64,000 nt of DNA from an uncultured Chloroflexota bacterium (GTDB lineage: Bacteria > Chloroflexota > UBA11872). Of the stretch, positions 1 to 7,712 are shown piece by piece (the stretch's first letter is position 1; every line of letters begins with the position of its first letter). The DNA lies in NCBI GenBank assembly GCA_958296175.1, contig OY282448.1:907899-971898 (forward strand), read 5' to 3'. Made by a program: the position numbers and the translations under genes. A model generated the notes under the pieces. It had not been told where the DNA came from. It made no database searches and saw only the letters and a list, made by a program, of their open reading frames with translations.

Positions 1-1
1 C

Positions 2-1258
2 GGCGGCCTGTCGGGCGCGTCCGCGGTCCGTATCAGTGACAGACAACGCGCGGACGTTGCCGAGGAATGCCTGAGCTCGGTTTGGGACAAGACGTATTTG
101 CTGGGCCGCATGCCGCCCGCGCCGCTGATCTCTCGACGAACAGCCGTCAGGGTCGCCGACGTGTTCTGCGGCGCCGGCGGCCTCTCGTTTGGCGTGTTCG
201 ACGCGGTCCGCGCGTGCGGTCTGGAGCCCCGCAGCGTGTTGGCTGTGGATGTCAGTCGTACGGCGCTGGAGGTCTATCGGCGGAATTTCGACCCCGAGGG
301 GTATTCGGCGGAGAATCTTTGGACGTCGGTCACGACCAACTACTCGACGCGCGGACCGCGGATTGCTTTTTCGAGCGCGCCGGCGCTGCTCTCCGAGCCG
401 CTCGCGGCTGCGCATGGGAAGGTCGACCTGCTGCTCGGCGGGCCTCCGTGCGAGGGGCACTCCACGTCCAACAACCGAACCAGACGCTCGGACCCCCGGA
501 ACATGTACTACGTCGTGATGCCTGCGCTGGCGGTTGCGCTGGGGGCCAAGGCGGTGATTGTCGAAAACGTCCCAGGCATTCGACACGACAGCCGGGGGAT
601 TCTGGAGCAAGCCAAGGGTCTGTTTGCGTCGAGCGGCTATCTGGTGGACGAATTCGTGGTGGACGCGGTTCGCGTTGGGTTGCCGCAGACCAGAAAGCGG
701 CACATTTTGCTCGCGAGCTGCGGCCACCAGCCAGACGTGCGCGCCGCCGTTGCGCGGGTCGCGCGCCCGCAGCGACCATTGCGCTGGGCTATCGAGGATC
801 TTATGCACGTGGATTCTCACGACCTCTTCGATACGCCCGCCACCCTTTCCGACGTCAACAAGCGAAGAATCGATTATCTCTTCGATCACGGCGAATACGA
901 TCTTCCGAACGAGCATCGGCCGGACAGTCACAAGGACGGGCATACGTACCCGTCCATCTACGGACGTTTGCGTTGGGACAAGCCGGCGGGAACGATTACG
1001 ACCGGGTTCAACACGCCTGGGCGCGGCCGCTACGTGCACCCGGAGCGGCGCACGACGATCACGCCGCACGAGGCGGCGCGCATTCAAGGGTTCCCGGATT
1101 GTTTCGAGTTCAGGCTGATCGACGGCCGGGCGCCCACGCGCACCGACCTGGCCGCCATGATCGGCGACGCGGTCCCGCCGCAGATTGGATACGCGGCGGG
1201 ATTGGCCGCGCTTGCCTCGCTTGCGGACGACCTGGTCGACCGCGGCACCGCGCGGTGA
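2..1258 (+). CDS. C5-cytosine DNA methyltransferase, 5' end beyond window
   Basis: This enzyme transfers a methyl group from SAM to C5 of cytosine in DNA. Motif I is VADVFCGAGGLSFG, the catalytic PPC (Cys codon 449-451) lies in GGPPCEGHS, motif VI is VENVPG and motif VIII is LPQTRKRH. A C-terminal IQGFP segment and a GDAVPP motif X-like end follow. The frame is open, without stop, from base 2, and the residues before the first in-frame ATG (110) and TTG (98) read like protein (RADVAEECLSSVWDK), so the gene probably starts outside the window. No restriction partner is visible downstream; one could lie to the left. Family is certain, the start is not. Confidence 0.9.
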   Translation, partial: GGLSGASAVRISDRQRADVAEECLSSVWDKTYLLGRMPPAPLISRRTAVRVADVFCGAGGLSFGVFDAVRACGLEPRSVLAVDVSRTALEVYRRNFDPEGYSAENLWTSVTTNYSTRGPRIAFSSAPALLSEPLAAAHGKVDLLLGGPPCEGHSTSNNRTRRSDPRNMYYVVMPALAVALGAKAVIVENVPGIRHDSRGILEQAKGLFASSGYLVDEFVVDAVRVGLPQTRKRHILLASCGHQPDVRAAVARVARPQRPLRWAIEDLMHVDSHDLFDTPATLSDVNKRRIDYLFDHGEYDLPNEHRPDSHKDGHTYPSIYGRLRWDKPAGTITTGFNTPGRGRYVHPERRTTITPHEAARIQGFPDCFEFRLIDGRAPTRTDLAAMIGDAVPPQIGYAAGLAALASLADDLVDRGTAR

Positions 1259-1360
1259 GATGCGCCTGCGGGCGCGAGGCGCGACTCCACCGTCGCCGCA
1301 CCCGCCGCACCCGCCGCATCCGTCGGGCGCGCGGCGTCGACCGCCGCGCCGCGTTCCCGC

Positions 1361-1388
1361 TTGCCAGCGTCCGAAATCTGGGCATAAT
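1361..1388 (+). promoter_or_regulatory. sigma70-type promoter of the 1.4 kb RNA
   Basis: TTGCCA (1361-1366), 16 bases, CATAAT (1383-1388): each box matches five of six consensus bases. Transcription would start near 1394, in the gap after the methyltransferase, and would run into the terminator at 1553-1590. Confidence 0.55.
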
Positions 1389-1393
1389 GGCCG

Positions 1394-1588
1394 CATACCG
1401 GATATCGGCATCAGGCCGAAGCTCCGAACCGCTGAGGGGGTGATACATATGGGCGATACCAGTCGTGGTCTTCCGGGCACCGCCGTATGTGAGGTGAGCG
1501 CTCACTAGCTGCGTGACACCCGGGTACGGGATCACGTGCCCGGAATGCCATGAAAAAAAGCGGCCCCCACGGGGGCCGCTTTTGCTTT
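1394..1588 (+). ncRNA. Candidate free-standing structured RNA, about 190 nt
   Basis: The segment sits between a good promoter and an intrinsic terminator and is full of complementary segments. GGCAT (1407-1411) can pair with ATGCC (1545-1549), and ACATATGG (1445-1452) with CCGTATGT (1483-1490). The latter encloses the hairpin ACCA-GTCG-TGGT (1458-1469). GTGAGCGCTCAC (1494-1505) is a perfect palindrome, and GGGTACG (1522-1528) pairs with CGTGCCC (1535-1541). I found no hallmark of tmRNA, SRP RNA or RNase P. Size and closing stem would suit a 6S-like RNA, but that is only a guess. It also contains a 20-codon ORF with a Shine-Dalgarno, so it could instead be a small mRNA. Confidence 0.45.
1449..1508 (+). 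CDS. Possible 19-residue peptide ORF inside the 1.4 kb RNA
   Basis: ATG at 1449 follows GAGGGGG (1434-1440) by eight bases and opens 20 codons ending in TAG. The peptide would be MGDTSRGLPGTAVCEVSAH, with a single Cys and no membrane segment. It starts within the helix ACATATGG/CCGTATGT and ends at the GTGAGCGCTCAC palindrome, so coding and structure coincide. I do not recognise it. It may be chance. Confidence 0.25.
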   Translation: MGDTSRGLPGTAVCEVSAH

Positions 1589-1590
1589 GA
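1553..1590 (+). terminator. Strong, bidirectional intrinsic terminator
   Basis: AAAAGCGGCCCCC (1556-1568) and GGGGGCCGCTTTT (1571-1583) form a near-perfect GC-rich hairpin. It is followed on the plus strand by TTTTGCTTT and on the minus strand by seven T. It ends the 1.4 kb RNA from the left and the RidA gene from the right. Confidence 0.85.
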
Positions 1591-1669
1591 GGGAGACCGC
1601 AAGCTCCCGGCGCGCGGGGGCCTGACGCGGGAAAGGTGCGGCGGCCCCGCCGGGGGACGGCGGGGCGGC

Positions 1670-2119
1670 TCAGCTGCGCAGCAGGAACATGGCCTCGATT
1701 TCGACCGGGATTTGCATCGGCAGCGTGCTGCAGCCCACGGCCGAGCGCGTGTGGCGGCCGGCCTCGCCAAAGACTTGCTGCATCAGCTCGGAACAGCCGT
1801 TGACGACCAGATGCACGTCGTCGCAGTCGGGCGCGGCGTTGACGAAGCCGATCACCTTGACCACGCGCTCCACCTCGTCCAGGCTGCCGGCGGCCTTGCG
1901 CACCTGGGCCAGGATGTTCAGGCCCGAATCTCGCGCCGCGCGGGCGCCGGTGGGCACGTCGTACTCGTCTCCCACGCGCCCGCGCCAGTCACCGCCGGGC
2001 GGCTGGCCGGCAATCCACAGCAGATTGCCCGTTTGGATGGCCGGCACGTAGGCCGCCATGGGCGTGGGGGCCTCCGGCAGAACGATGCCTTGCTCCTGCA
2101 TGCGCGCTTCGTGCGACAC
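1670..2119 (-). CDS. RidA/YjgF/UK114-family protein
   Basis: About 150 residues, the usual RidA size. RidA proteins deaminate reactive enamine/imine intermediates released by PLP enzymes; others of the family act in catabolic pathways. Family features are visible in YVPAIQTGNLLWIAGQ, the central IGFVNAAPDCDDVHLVVNG and the C-terminal RSAVGCSTLPMQIPVEIEA. The frame runs open further upstream to 2269, but that extension is Ala/Arg-rich and not protein-like. GTG at 2119, with GGAG about ten bases before it, is the preferred start, and ATG at 2101 is the alternative. It is divergent from the dehydrogenase at 2269. Confidence 0.85.
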   Translation of the reverse strand: MSHEARMQEQGIVLPEAPTPMAAYVPAIQTGNLLWIAGQPPGGDWRGRVGDEYDVPTGARAARDSGLNILAQVRKAAGSLDEVERVVKVIGFVNAAPDCDDVHLVVNGCSELMQQVFGEAGRHTRSAVGCSTLPMQIPVEIEAMFLLRS

Positions 2120-2268
2120 GGGTCTCAGTCTCCAGGCGTTTCGCGGCTGGGCGCGATTGTAGGCGGCCGCCGCCCGCGCCGGCCGCGCGGGCGGCGCAGC
2201 GGCAGATTCGAACCGACCCGCCGGCCGCGACATAATGGCCGGGACCAGCGGGCCGGGGAATATGACCA

Positions 2269-3261
2269 ATGGCGATCCGCACGATTCACGTTGGCGCCTG
2301 GAATCGGGCCCGCGCGCACCTGGGCGCGATGGCCGCGTCGGACGCGTTCGACCCTGTGGCGCTGGTCGACGTCGACGCCGAGTTCCTGGCCAAGGGCGGC
2401 GACCTGGCCGACCTGGGCGCCGACGCCATGCACTCGTCCTTGACCGAAGCGCTGGACCGGCACGACTGCGACGCGGTGGTGGTGGTGACGCCGGTGACGC
2501 TGCACGCGCCGTTCATCGACGAGGCGCTGGCGGCCGGCAAGCACGTGATGGTGGAAAAACCCTTCACCGTCAGCCTGGCCGATGCCGAACGCGCGGTGGC
2601 AACCGCCCAGGCGGCAGGGCTGCAGCTGCTGGTGACGCAGAACGACCGCCTGAACCCGGCCTACCTGACCATGCGGCGGCATCTGGCCGACGAGACGTTC
2701 GGGCCGCCAGGCTACGCGGTGATGGTGCATCACAAGCCGCGCTCCGGCCCTTATCACCACTCGCCGCACATGCACCTGTGGCAGCAAGGCGTCCACCAGC
2801 TGGACACGCTGCTGGCCACCATGCCGCGCCCTCCGGTGCGCGTGCAGGGCCTGAGCGTGGAACCGCCCTGGGGAACCTGGCCGACGCCCTCGCTGGTGCA
2901 CGCAATCATCGAGTTCGAGGACGGCGCGACGGCCGCCTACACGGGCACCTCGCAAGCGCGCCACACGGAGCTGCAGTTCACCGTGGTGTGCGCCGAGGGG
3001 GCGCTCTCCTCCTGGCGGCGCGGCCGGGACACCGGGCTGCGGCTCGAGCGCGGCGGCGCGTCCGAATCCCTGCCTCTGGACGCGCCGCCCAACGGCATGT
3101 CCGCCGAGGAACGGATCGCCGACATGTTCGCCCGTCAGATCATCCACGGCGCAGACACCGAGCTGTCGGGCCGCAACAACCTGACCACCATCCGCGTGGT
3201 GGACGCCGTGGCGCGCGCCACGGAAGAGCTGCGCGCCATCGATCTGCCGCCACGGCACTGA
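2269..3261 (+). CDS. Gfo/Idh/MocA-family oxidoreductase
   Basis: This 330-residue NAD(P)-dependent dehydrogenase is likely to act on sugars, inositols or related polyols. The N-terminus has the Rossmann beta strand IRTIHVGAWNRARAH, where the usual GxGxxG is degenerate, then VVVVTPVTLHAPF and the diagnostic VEKPFT (EKP motif, about residues 96-101). The C-terminal half is the alpha/beta substrate domain with HMHLWQQGVHQLD, where the catalytic His is expected. ATG at 2269 follows GGGGAA. It precedes a hydroxyacid dehydrogenase on the same strand, suggesting a catabolic unit. The degenerate nucleotide loop is odd. The substrate cannot be read from sequence. Confidence 0.88.
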   Translation: MAIRTIHVGAWNRARAHLGAMAASDAFDPVALVDVDAEFLAKGGDLADLGADAMHSSLTEALDRHDCDAVVVVTPVTLHAPFIDEALAAGKHVMVEKPFTVSLADAERAVATAQAAGLQLLVTQNDRLNPAYLTMRRHLADETFGPPGYAVMVHHKPRSGPYHHSPHMHLWQQGVHQLDTLLATMPRPPVRVQGLSVEPPWGTWPTPSLVHAIIEFEDGATAAYTGTSQARHTELQFTVVCAEGALSSWRRGRDTGLRLERGGASESLPLDAPPNGMSAEERIADMFARQIIHGADTELSGRNNLTTIRVVDAVARATEELRAIDLPPRH

Positions 3262-3434
3262 CCAGGCGGCGCGGCGGCGTGTGGGCCGCGGGTGACGCGG
3301 GCAGACGCCGCCCCGCCCGCCCCACCCGCCCGGGCGGTTGTGCTCGGGTCCCTGGCGGGAGAACGCCGCGGTTGGAGAATGATGGGATGATGCGGTGGTC
3401 TCGTTGACGGCGGCCCTACGATGATGGTGATTTC

Positions 3435-4406
3435 ATGACGCGAGTGCTCCAGACGTTTCCTCTGCCTGCGGAGGTCGAGGCCAAGCTGCGGGCGCACTAT
3501 GGCGTCACGCAGGCGTTGTTTGCCGAGGGCGATGCGTTGGCGGCGGCGGCGCGCGGCTGCCGCGGCGTGGTGGCTGGCACCGAGCCGTGGACGCGCGAGG
3601 TCTTCGACGCGGCGGGCGCGGACCTGGAGGCCATTTCGCGCGTAGGCACCGGCGTGGACAGCGTCGACCTGGCGGCGGCCACCGCGCACGGCGTGGCCGT
3701 GTTGAACGCGCCGGGCGAAAATGCGCAGACCATCGCGGAACTCAGCGTGGGGTTCATGTGGTCGCTGGCCCGCCGCATCGTGCGCGCGGACCGCGCCGTG
3801 CGCACGACGGGCTTCGAGATGCGCACGCGGCTGGACGGCGGCGAGCTGGCGGGCAAGACCGTGGGCGTGGTGGGCTTTGGCGAAATTGGCCGCCGCGTGG
3901 CCGCGATTTGTCACCACGGCTTCGGCATGCGGGTGCTGGTGACGACCGCGCGCCCCGACCCTGCCAGGTTCGAGGCGGCCGGCATCACGGCGGCGTTCGT
4001 CGACCTAGATCGGCTGCTGGCCGAGTCGGACTTCGTGGCGCTGCACGCTGCGGTCACCCCCGACACGGAGCGCATGATCGGCGCGCCCCAACTGGAGGCC
4101 ATGAAGCCTGGCGCCTACCTGATCAACACCTCCCGCGGGCAGCTGGTGGACGAGCCGGCGCTGGTGGAGGCGCTGGCCGCGGGCGCGATTGCCGGCTACG
4201 GGGCCGACGTGTTCGAGGTGGAACCCCCGCCGCCCGACCACCCGCTCTTCGACCTGCCCAACACTGTGCTGAGCCCGCACTTCGGCAGCGGAACCTTCGA
4301 GGCCATGTCGCGCATGGGCGGGCGGGCCGTGGAGAATCTGATCGAGCGGCTGTCCGGGGGGCGTCCCAGCCGCACGGTCAACCCGGAGGTCTACGACCAA
4401 GCCTAG
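3435..4406 (+). CDS. D-2-hydroxyacid (phosphoglycerate-type) dehydrogenase
   Basis: 323 residues, NAD-dependent oxidation or reduction of a D-2-hydroxyacid. The nucleotide loop is VGVVGFGEIGRRVA. The catalytic triad appears as Arg in INTSRGQLVDE, Glu in GADVFEVEPP and His in LSPHFGSGT. It resembles the catalytic part of SerA but has no C-terminal ACT domain, so a catabolic glyoxylate/hydroxypyruvate or sugar-acid role is as likely as serine synthesis. ATG at 3435 has no strong ribosome site. The 174 bases between it and the preceding dehydrogenase hold no gene. Confidence 0.88.
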   Translation: MTRVLQTFPLPAEVEAKLRAHYGVTQALFAEGDALAAAARGCRGVVAGTEPWTREVFDAAGADLEAISRVGTGVDSVDLAAATAHGVAVLNAPGENAQTIAELSVGFMWSLARRIVRADRAVRTTGFEMRTRLDGGELAGKTVGVVGFGEIGRRVAAICHHGFGMRVLVTTARPDPARFEAAGITAAFVDLDRLLAESDFVALHAAVTPDTERMIGAPQLEAMKPGAYLINTSRGQLVDEPALVEALAAGAIAGYGADVFEVEPPPPDHPLFDLPNTVLSPHFGSGTFEAMSRMGGRAVENLIERLSGGRPSRTVNPEVYDQA

Positions 4407-4931
4407 CTCGGAGGGCCGCCCACGGCCTGGGCGACCGGTGCGACGCGGTCCCAACGCGAAACGCGGGCGGCGCGGAGGCTCCCGGGTCGGGGTTGGCGAA
4501 TCGGCGCATCGATGGCCTGAATGCCCAGACCCGCACCGTTGCCGGCGCGGGTCTGGTCCGCGATGCGTGGGCAATCGCGTAAGCGGCCGTCAGTCAGCGG
4601 AGCAACAGCTACACCTGGTGCGATGGGCTGTTCAGCGTCAGCCAAACGCCTGTCCACAATGGGACGCTCCGCGACTGCGCGGCCGGCGGCCCCGCGACTA
4701 GCTACGCCGCGGGGCGCGGCCTGTCCACTTGCCAGCGTCCCATGAGGACCCGAATGTTCCGCCGGCGCGCTCCGGTGATCGGGCGCCGCCGGTGCGCCAG
4801 TGCAATCTCGTGCATGAGGCGCCTCCGTCGTCCATGACCTGCGGAAAATTGTGCGCAGGTCCCAACTGCACTGTAGGCGGTTTTTAGCTGGCTGTCAACA
4901 CGGTGGGGGCGGTGAAGAACCCTCACCCTGA

Positions 4932-4956
4932 CCCTCTCCCACTCTGTGGGAGAGGG
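4932..4956. repeat. Palindrome, 11-bp stem, REP-like
   Basis: CCCTCTCCCAC-TCT-GTGGGAGAGGG, preceded by CCTCACCCTGA. No T-run follows on either strand, so it is better read as an interspersed palindromic element than as a terminator. Confidence 0.6.
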
Positions 4957-4989
4957 AAAAGGCATCGACGACCACTGACCTGGCCGCGA

Positions 4990-5083
4990 AAGACGACCTT
5001 GCGCGCGGGGCTGCGTCATGCGGAGCAGCAGCGAGCTGGAACCGTCCTACAAGACGACCTTGCGCGCGCGGCCGCGTCCTTGC
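4990..5083. repeat. Direct repeat, 18 bp exact (33 bp imperfect), 61 bp apart
   Basis: AAGACGACCTTGCGCGCG occurs at 4990-5007 and 5051-5068. Similarity continues about 15 bases further with mismatches. It lies just upstream of the small membrane protein ORF at 5092. Confidence 0.6.
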
Positions 5084-5091
5084 GCCAGGGG

Positions 5092-5211
5092 ATGAAGGCC
5101 ATGGAACATCGGCTGATGTTTCGCCTGGGCGCCGCGGCGGCCGGCGCGGTGACCGTGCTGCTGGCCGCGATGAGCATCGCCGCCGCGGTTCTCTGGGCGA
5201 ACTTAGGCTAG
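5092..5211 (+). CDS. Small one-helix membrane protein
   Basis: 39 codons encoding a short polar start (MKAMEHRLMFRLG) and one hydrophobic helix of about 25 residues (GAVTVLLAAMSIAAAVLWA). It resembles the C-terminal half of small coiled-coil/membrane proteins such as the one at 23887-24096. The frame is open further upstream (DDLARAAASLRQ), so the protein may begin earlier at a TTG. The start codon overlaps AGGGG, and ATG 5101 is an alternative. The last nine bases overlap the end of the convergent aminotransferase. Function unknown. Confidence 0.35.
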   Translation: MKAMEHRLMFRLGAAAAGAVTVLLAAMSIAAAVLWANLG

Positions 5212-6378
5212 AAACGCCTCGATCCGCCGCAGCGCTTCTTCCAGCGCCTCCATGCTGGTGGCGAAGCTGAGCCGCACGCAGTCGTCCGCGCCGAAGTCCA
5301 CGCCGGGCACTACGCCCACGTGCGCTTCCTCCAGCAGGCGGCCGGCCCAGGCGGTGGAGCCGGCCACGCCTTTGGCCTCGAAGGTGTCGGACACGTCGGG
5401 GAAGGCGTAGAACGCGCCGCCGGGTTCGGGGCACACCACGCCTTCGATCTGGTTCAGCCGCTGGTGGACGAACTGCCCGCGGCGTTCGAACTCGGCGCGC
5501 ATGTCTTCCACACACGCCTGATCGCCGTTCAGCGCGGCGGCCAGGGCGTGCATGGTGAAGGTGGCCGCGCCGCTGGTGGTTTGCGACTGCAGCTTGGCCA
5601 TGCTCTGGATGACGTCCGCGGGCCCGGCCACGTAGCCGATGCGCCAGCCGGTCATGGAATAGGTCTTGGAGCCGGCGTTGAACGTCAGCGTGTGGTCGTA
5701 AGCGTGCGCCGAGGTGGCCGCGAAGCTCTTGAACGTGCGCCCGCCAAACAGCAGCCGGTCGTACATCTCGTCGCTGAACGTCACGACGTCCGTGTCCAGC
5801 AGCACCTCGGCCAGCGCGTCGGTTTCTGCGGGCGAATAGGCGGCGCCGGTGGGGTTGCTGGGGGAGTTGAACACGAACACGCGCGTGCGGGGCGTGAGCG
5901 CCTGGCGCAGTTGCTGAGGCGTGACCTTGAACCCGGCGTCCGCGCCCGCGGCCACGAAGACGGGCACGCCGCCGGCCAGCTTGACCTGCTCCGGGTACGA
6001 CACCCAGTAGGGCGCGGGGATGATGACCTCGTCGCCGGGGTCGATCAGGGTGGCGAAGGCCAGGAACAGCGCTTCCTTGCCGCCCACGCTGGCCAGCACC
6101 TGCGCCGGGGCGTAGGTCAGCCCGTTTTCGCGCGCCAGCTTGTCCACGACGGCCTGCTTGAGTTCGGGCACGCCCGAGGCGGGCTTGGCGTACTTGGTCT
6201 CGCCGCCGTCCAGCGCGGCGGCGGCGGCCTGCTTGATGTGGGCCGGCGTGTCGAAGTCGGGCTCGCCGGCGCCCAGGCTCACCACGTCGACGCCTTGCGC
6301 GCGCATGGCCGCAACCTTGTTGCTGACGGCGATGGTTCCCGATTCCGCCAAGTCTTGAACGCGCTGCGAGATCCTCAC
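5203..6378 (-). CDS. Class I PLP aminotransferase (aspartate aminotransferase-like)
   Basis: 391 residues, fold-type I aminotransferase, probably aspartate/2-oxoglutarate. Motifs: VSLGAGEPDFDTP near the N-terminus, SPSNPTGAAYS, the cofactor-binding VTFSDEMYDRL, and the Schiff-base Lys in NAGSKTYSMTGWRIGY. The C-terminal PEPGGAFYAFP and RLSFA (substrate Arg) are typical of subgroup Ib. The start is GTG at 6378, overlapping the TGA of the upstream nucleotidyltransferase as GTGA, so translation is coupled. The gene converges on the small membrane ORF. Confidence 0.92.
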   Translation of the reverse strand: MRISQRVQDLAESGTIAVSNKVAAMRAQGVDVVSLGAGEPDFDTPAHIKQAAAAALDGGETKYAKPASGVPELKQAVVDKLARENGLTYAPAQVLASVGGKEALFLAFATLIDPGDEVIIPAPYWVSYPEQVKLAGGVPVFVAAGADAGFKVTPQQLRQALTPRTRVFVFNSPSNPTGAAYSPAETDALAEVLLDTDVVTFSDEMYDRLLFGGRTFKSFAATSAHAYDHTLTFNAGSKTYSMTGWRIGYVAGPADVIQSMAKLQSQTTSGAATFTMHALAAALNGDQACVEDMRAEFERRGQFVHQRLNQIEGVVCPEPGGAFYAFPDVSDTFEAKGVAGSTAWAGRLLEEAHVGVVPGVDFGADDCVRLSFATSMEALEEALRRIEAFLA

Positions 6379-7712
6379 GGGCCGGCCTCTTGCTTCTGGG
6401 GAGATGCAGTCCCGCTATTGTGCACGACGGCGGCGCGGGGTTCACGCGCGGCGCCGGGGGCGAAGACGCCTTCGCGCGCCAGGTAGGCGGTCACGTCCCG
6501 GTCGAGCCGCGCCGGATAGGGCCGCTCCAGCCGCGCGCAGGCGCGCCGCAGCCAGCGGGAATACAACGCCGCCGCGTTGGCCGCAATCTGCCGAACGGCC
6601 TGGAGGCCGCCGCGGCGCAGCGGGCGCAGGGCGGCCTGAAGCGCGGCCGCATCGGCGGGCGCGGGCCGCGACAGGAGCTGCGGCGCTGCGGCGGGCGCGT
6701 CGGGATTGGCGCCAGCAGGCCCGCCGCAGCGCCCGTCCACGCGCGCCAGGTCGGCCGTGATCCTGGCAGCGGCGGCGTAGCCCCACAACAGCCCCGTGGA
6801 CAAGCCGCGGTTGTAGTAGGCGGCGCCGACCATGGCGTGCAGCAGCATGTCGACGGCCGCCTCCACGGCCTCGGCGGGGTTCGCCGCTGCGGGCGGCTCG
6901 CCGCCGGTGGGCGCGGGATGCAGCGGCACGGTCGAGCCATAGCGCTCGGCCAGCGCCTCGGCCAGCGGACGCAGCACGTCCAGGGTCGGGTCGATCGAAT
7001 CCGCCCGCGGGTCGGGCCACCCTGCGCTCCAGGCCGTCAGCGGCGCCAGGAGCGCTGCCGTGTCCGCCGCCGTCAATACACCGGCCGCCTGCTTGGGTCC
7101 CATGCGGCCCGCCGCCTGCGGGTCGTGCAGGAGCAGCGCCATGCGGTGGGCAGATTCCAACAGGTTCGCTTGCGCGTGCAGCGCTGACACCATCGCGCGG
7201 GTCTGGATCGCGCGCCGCAGGCGGCCGAGCTGCGGTGGAACCAGCGCGGCTTCGTGGTCGATCAGCTCCATCGGCGCGCGGCGCCGCGGCCGAAACGGGG
7301 CGCCGCAATACCGCGCCGCGTCGCCGTGCGGATCGACCAGCGGCGCCGCGGCTTCGGTTCGCGGCCGCCGCAGCGCCGCGGGCGTGGTGACGATCAGGTC
7401 CCCGCGCAGCGGCCCCTCGAACACGGCGATGACCAGGTGCTCGCCGCGCAGCGAGCGGACGCGCCAGCCCAGCAGCGGACGTATGGCGGCCAGCGCGTCG
7501 GGCATGGCCGCCAGCAGCGCGGGGTGATGGGACGCCTCCACGGCGACCCGCAGGTCGACGTCCGACCAGCGGTCCGCCGTGCCTTCCGCAATGCTGCCGC
7601 CCACCCAGGCGGCGGCGATCCTGGGGTCGCACGCCAGCGCCGCGCGCGCCGATTCGATGAGCTGGAGGTGCGGGCCGTCCGCGGGCAGGCGCGGGTTCGG
7701 CGGCAGCGTCAC
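6375..7712 (-). CDS. Nucleotidyltransferase-fold protein
   Basis: 445 residues. The N-terminal 130 or so carry the polymerase-beta-type nucleotidyltransferase signature GGSIAEGTADRWSDVDLRV, with the two metal-binding Asp in DVD. The rest is helical and Arg/Ala-rich and not recognised; it may be a kanamycin-nucleotidyltransferase-like helical domain. GTG at 7712 overlaps the stop of the nucleoside hydrolase (GTGA), and its own TGA overlaps the next GTG start, making a tightly coupled three-gene operon. It could modify a small molecule (nucleoside or aminoglycoside-like) or RNA; the sequence does not decide. Confidence 0.75.
   Translation of the reverse strand: MTLPPNPRLPADGPHLQLIESARAALACDPRIAAAWVGGSIAEGTADRWSDVDLRVAVEASHHPALLAAMPDALAAIRPLLGWRVRSLRGEHLVIAVFEGPLRGDLIVTTPAALRRPRTEAAAPLVDPHGDAARYCGAPFRPRRRAPMELIDHEAALVPPQLGRLRRAIQTRAMVSALHAQANLLESAHRMALLLHDPQAAGRMGPKQAAGVLTAADTAALLAPLTAWSAGWPDPRADSIDPTLDVLRPLAEALAERYGSTVPLHPAPTGGEPPAAANPAEAVEAAVDMLLHAMVGAAYYNRGLSTGLLWGYAAAARITADLARVDGRCGGPAGANPDAPAAAPQLLSRPAPADAAALQAALRPLRRGGLQAVRQIAANAAALYSRWLRRACARLERPYPARLDRDVTAYLAREGVFAPGAAREPRAAVVHNSGTASPQKQEAGP

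Larger units (their letters stand above)
4407..5091. other. Gene-poor intergenic region with hairpins
   Basis: No convincing gene is present. There is a hairpin with a 10-bp stem, CCAGACCCGC (4524-4533) with GCGGGTCTGG (4547-4556), an 11-bp-stem palindrome at 4932-4956, and a direct repeat at 4990/5051. The 13-mer CTTGCCAGCGTCC recurs here (4730) and at the promoter of the 1.4 kb RNA (1360). Frames here are short and Arg/Ala/Pro-rich. Confidence 0.5.

Noticed and set aside
1394-1588. tmRNA, SRP RNA, RNase P or ydaO riboswitch
   Set aside because: None of the conserved cores (tag frame, GGAAG/AGCA loop, GAGGAAAGUCC, paired GAA(U/C)C elements) is visible.
4407-5091. Coding genes in several overlapping frames
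   Set aside because: Frames are short, Arg/Pro/Ala-rich, lack ribosome sites and show no family motif.
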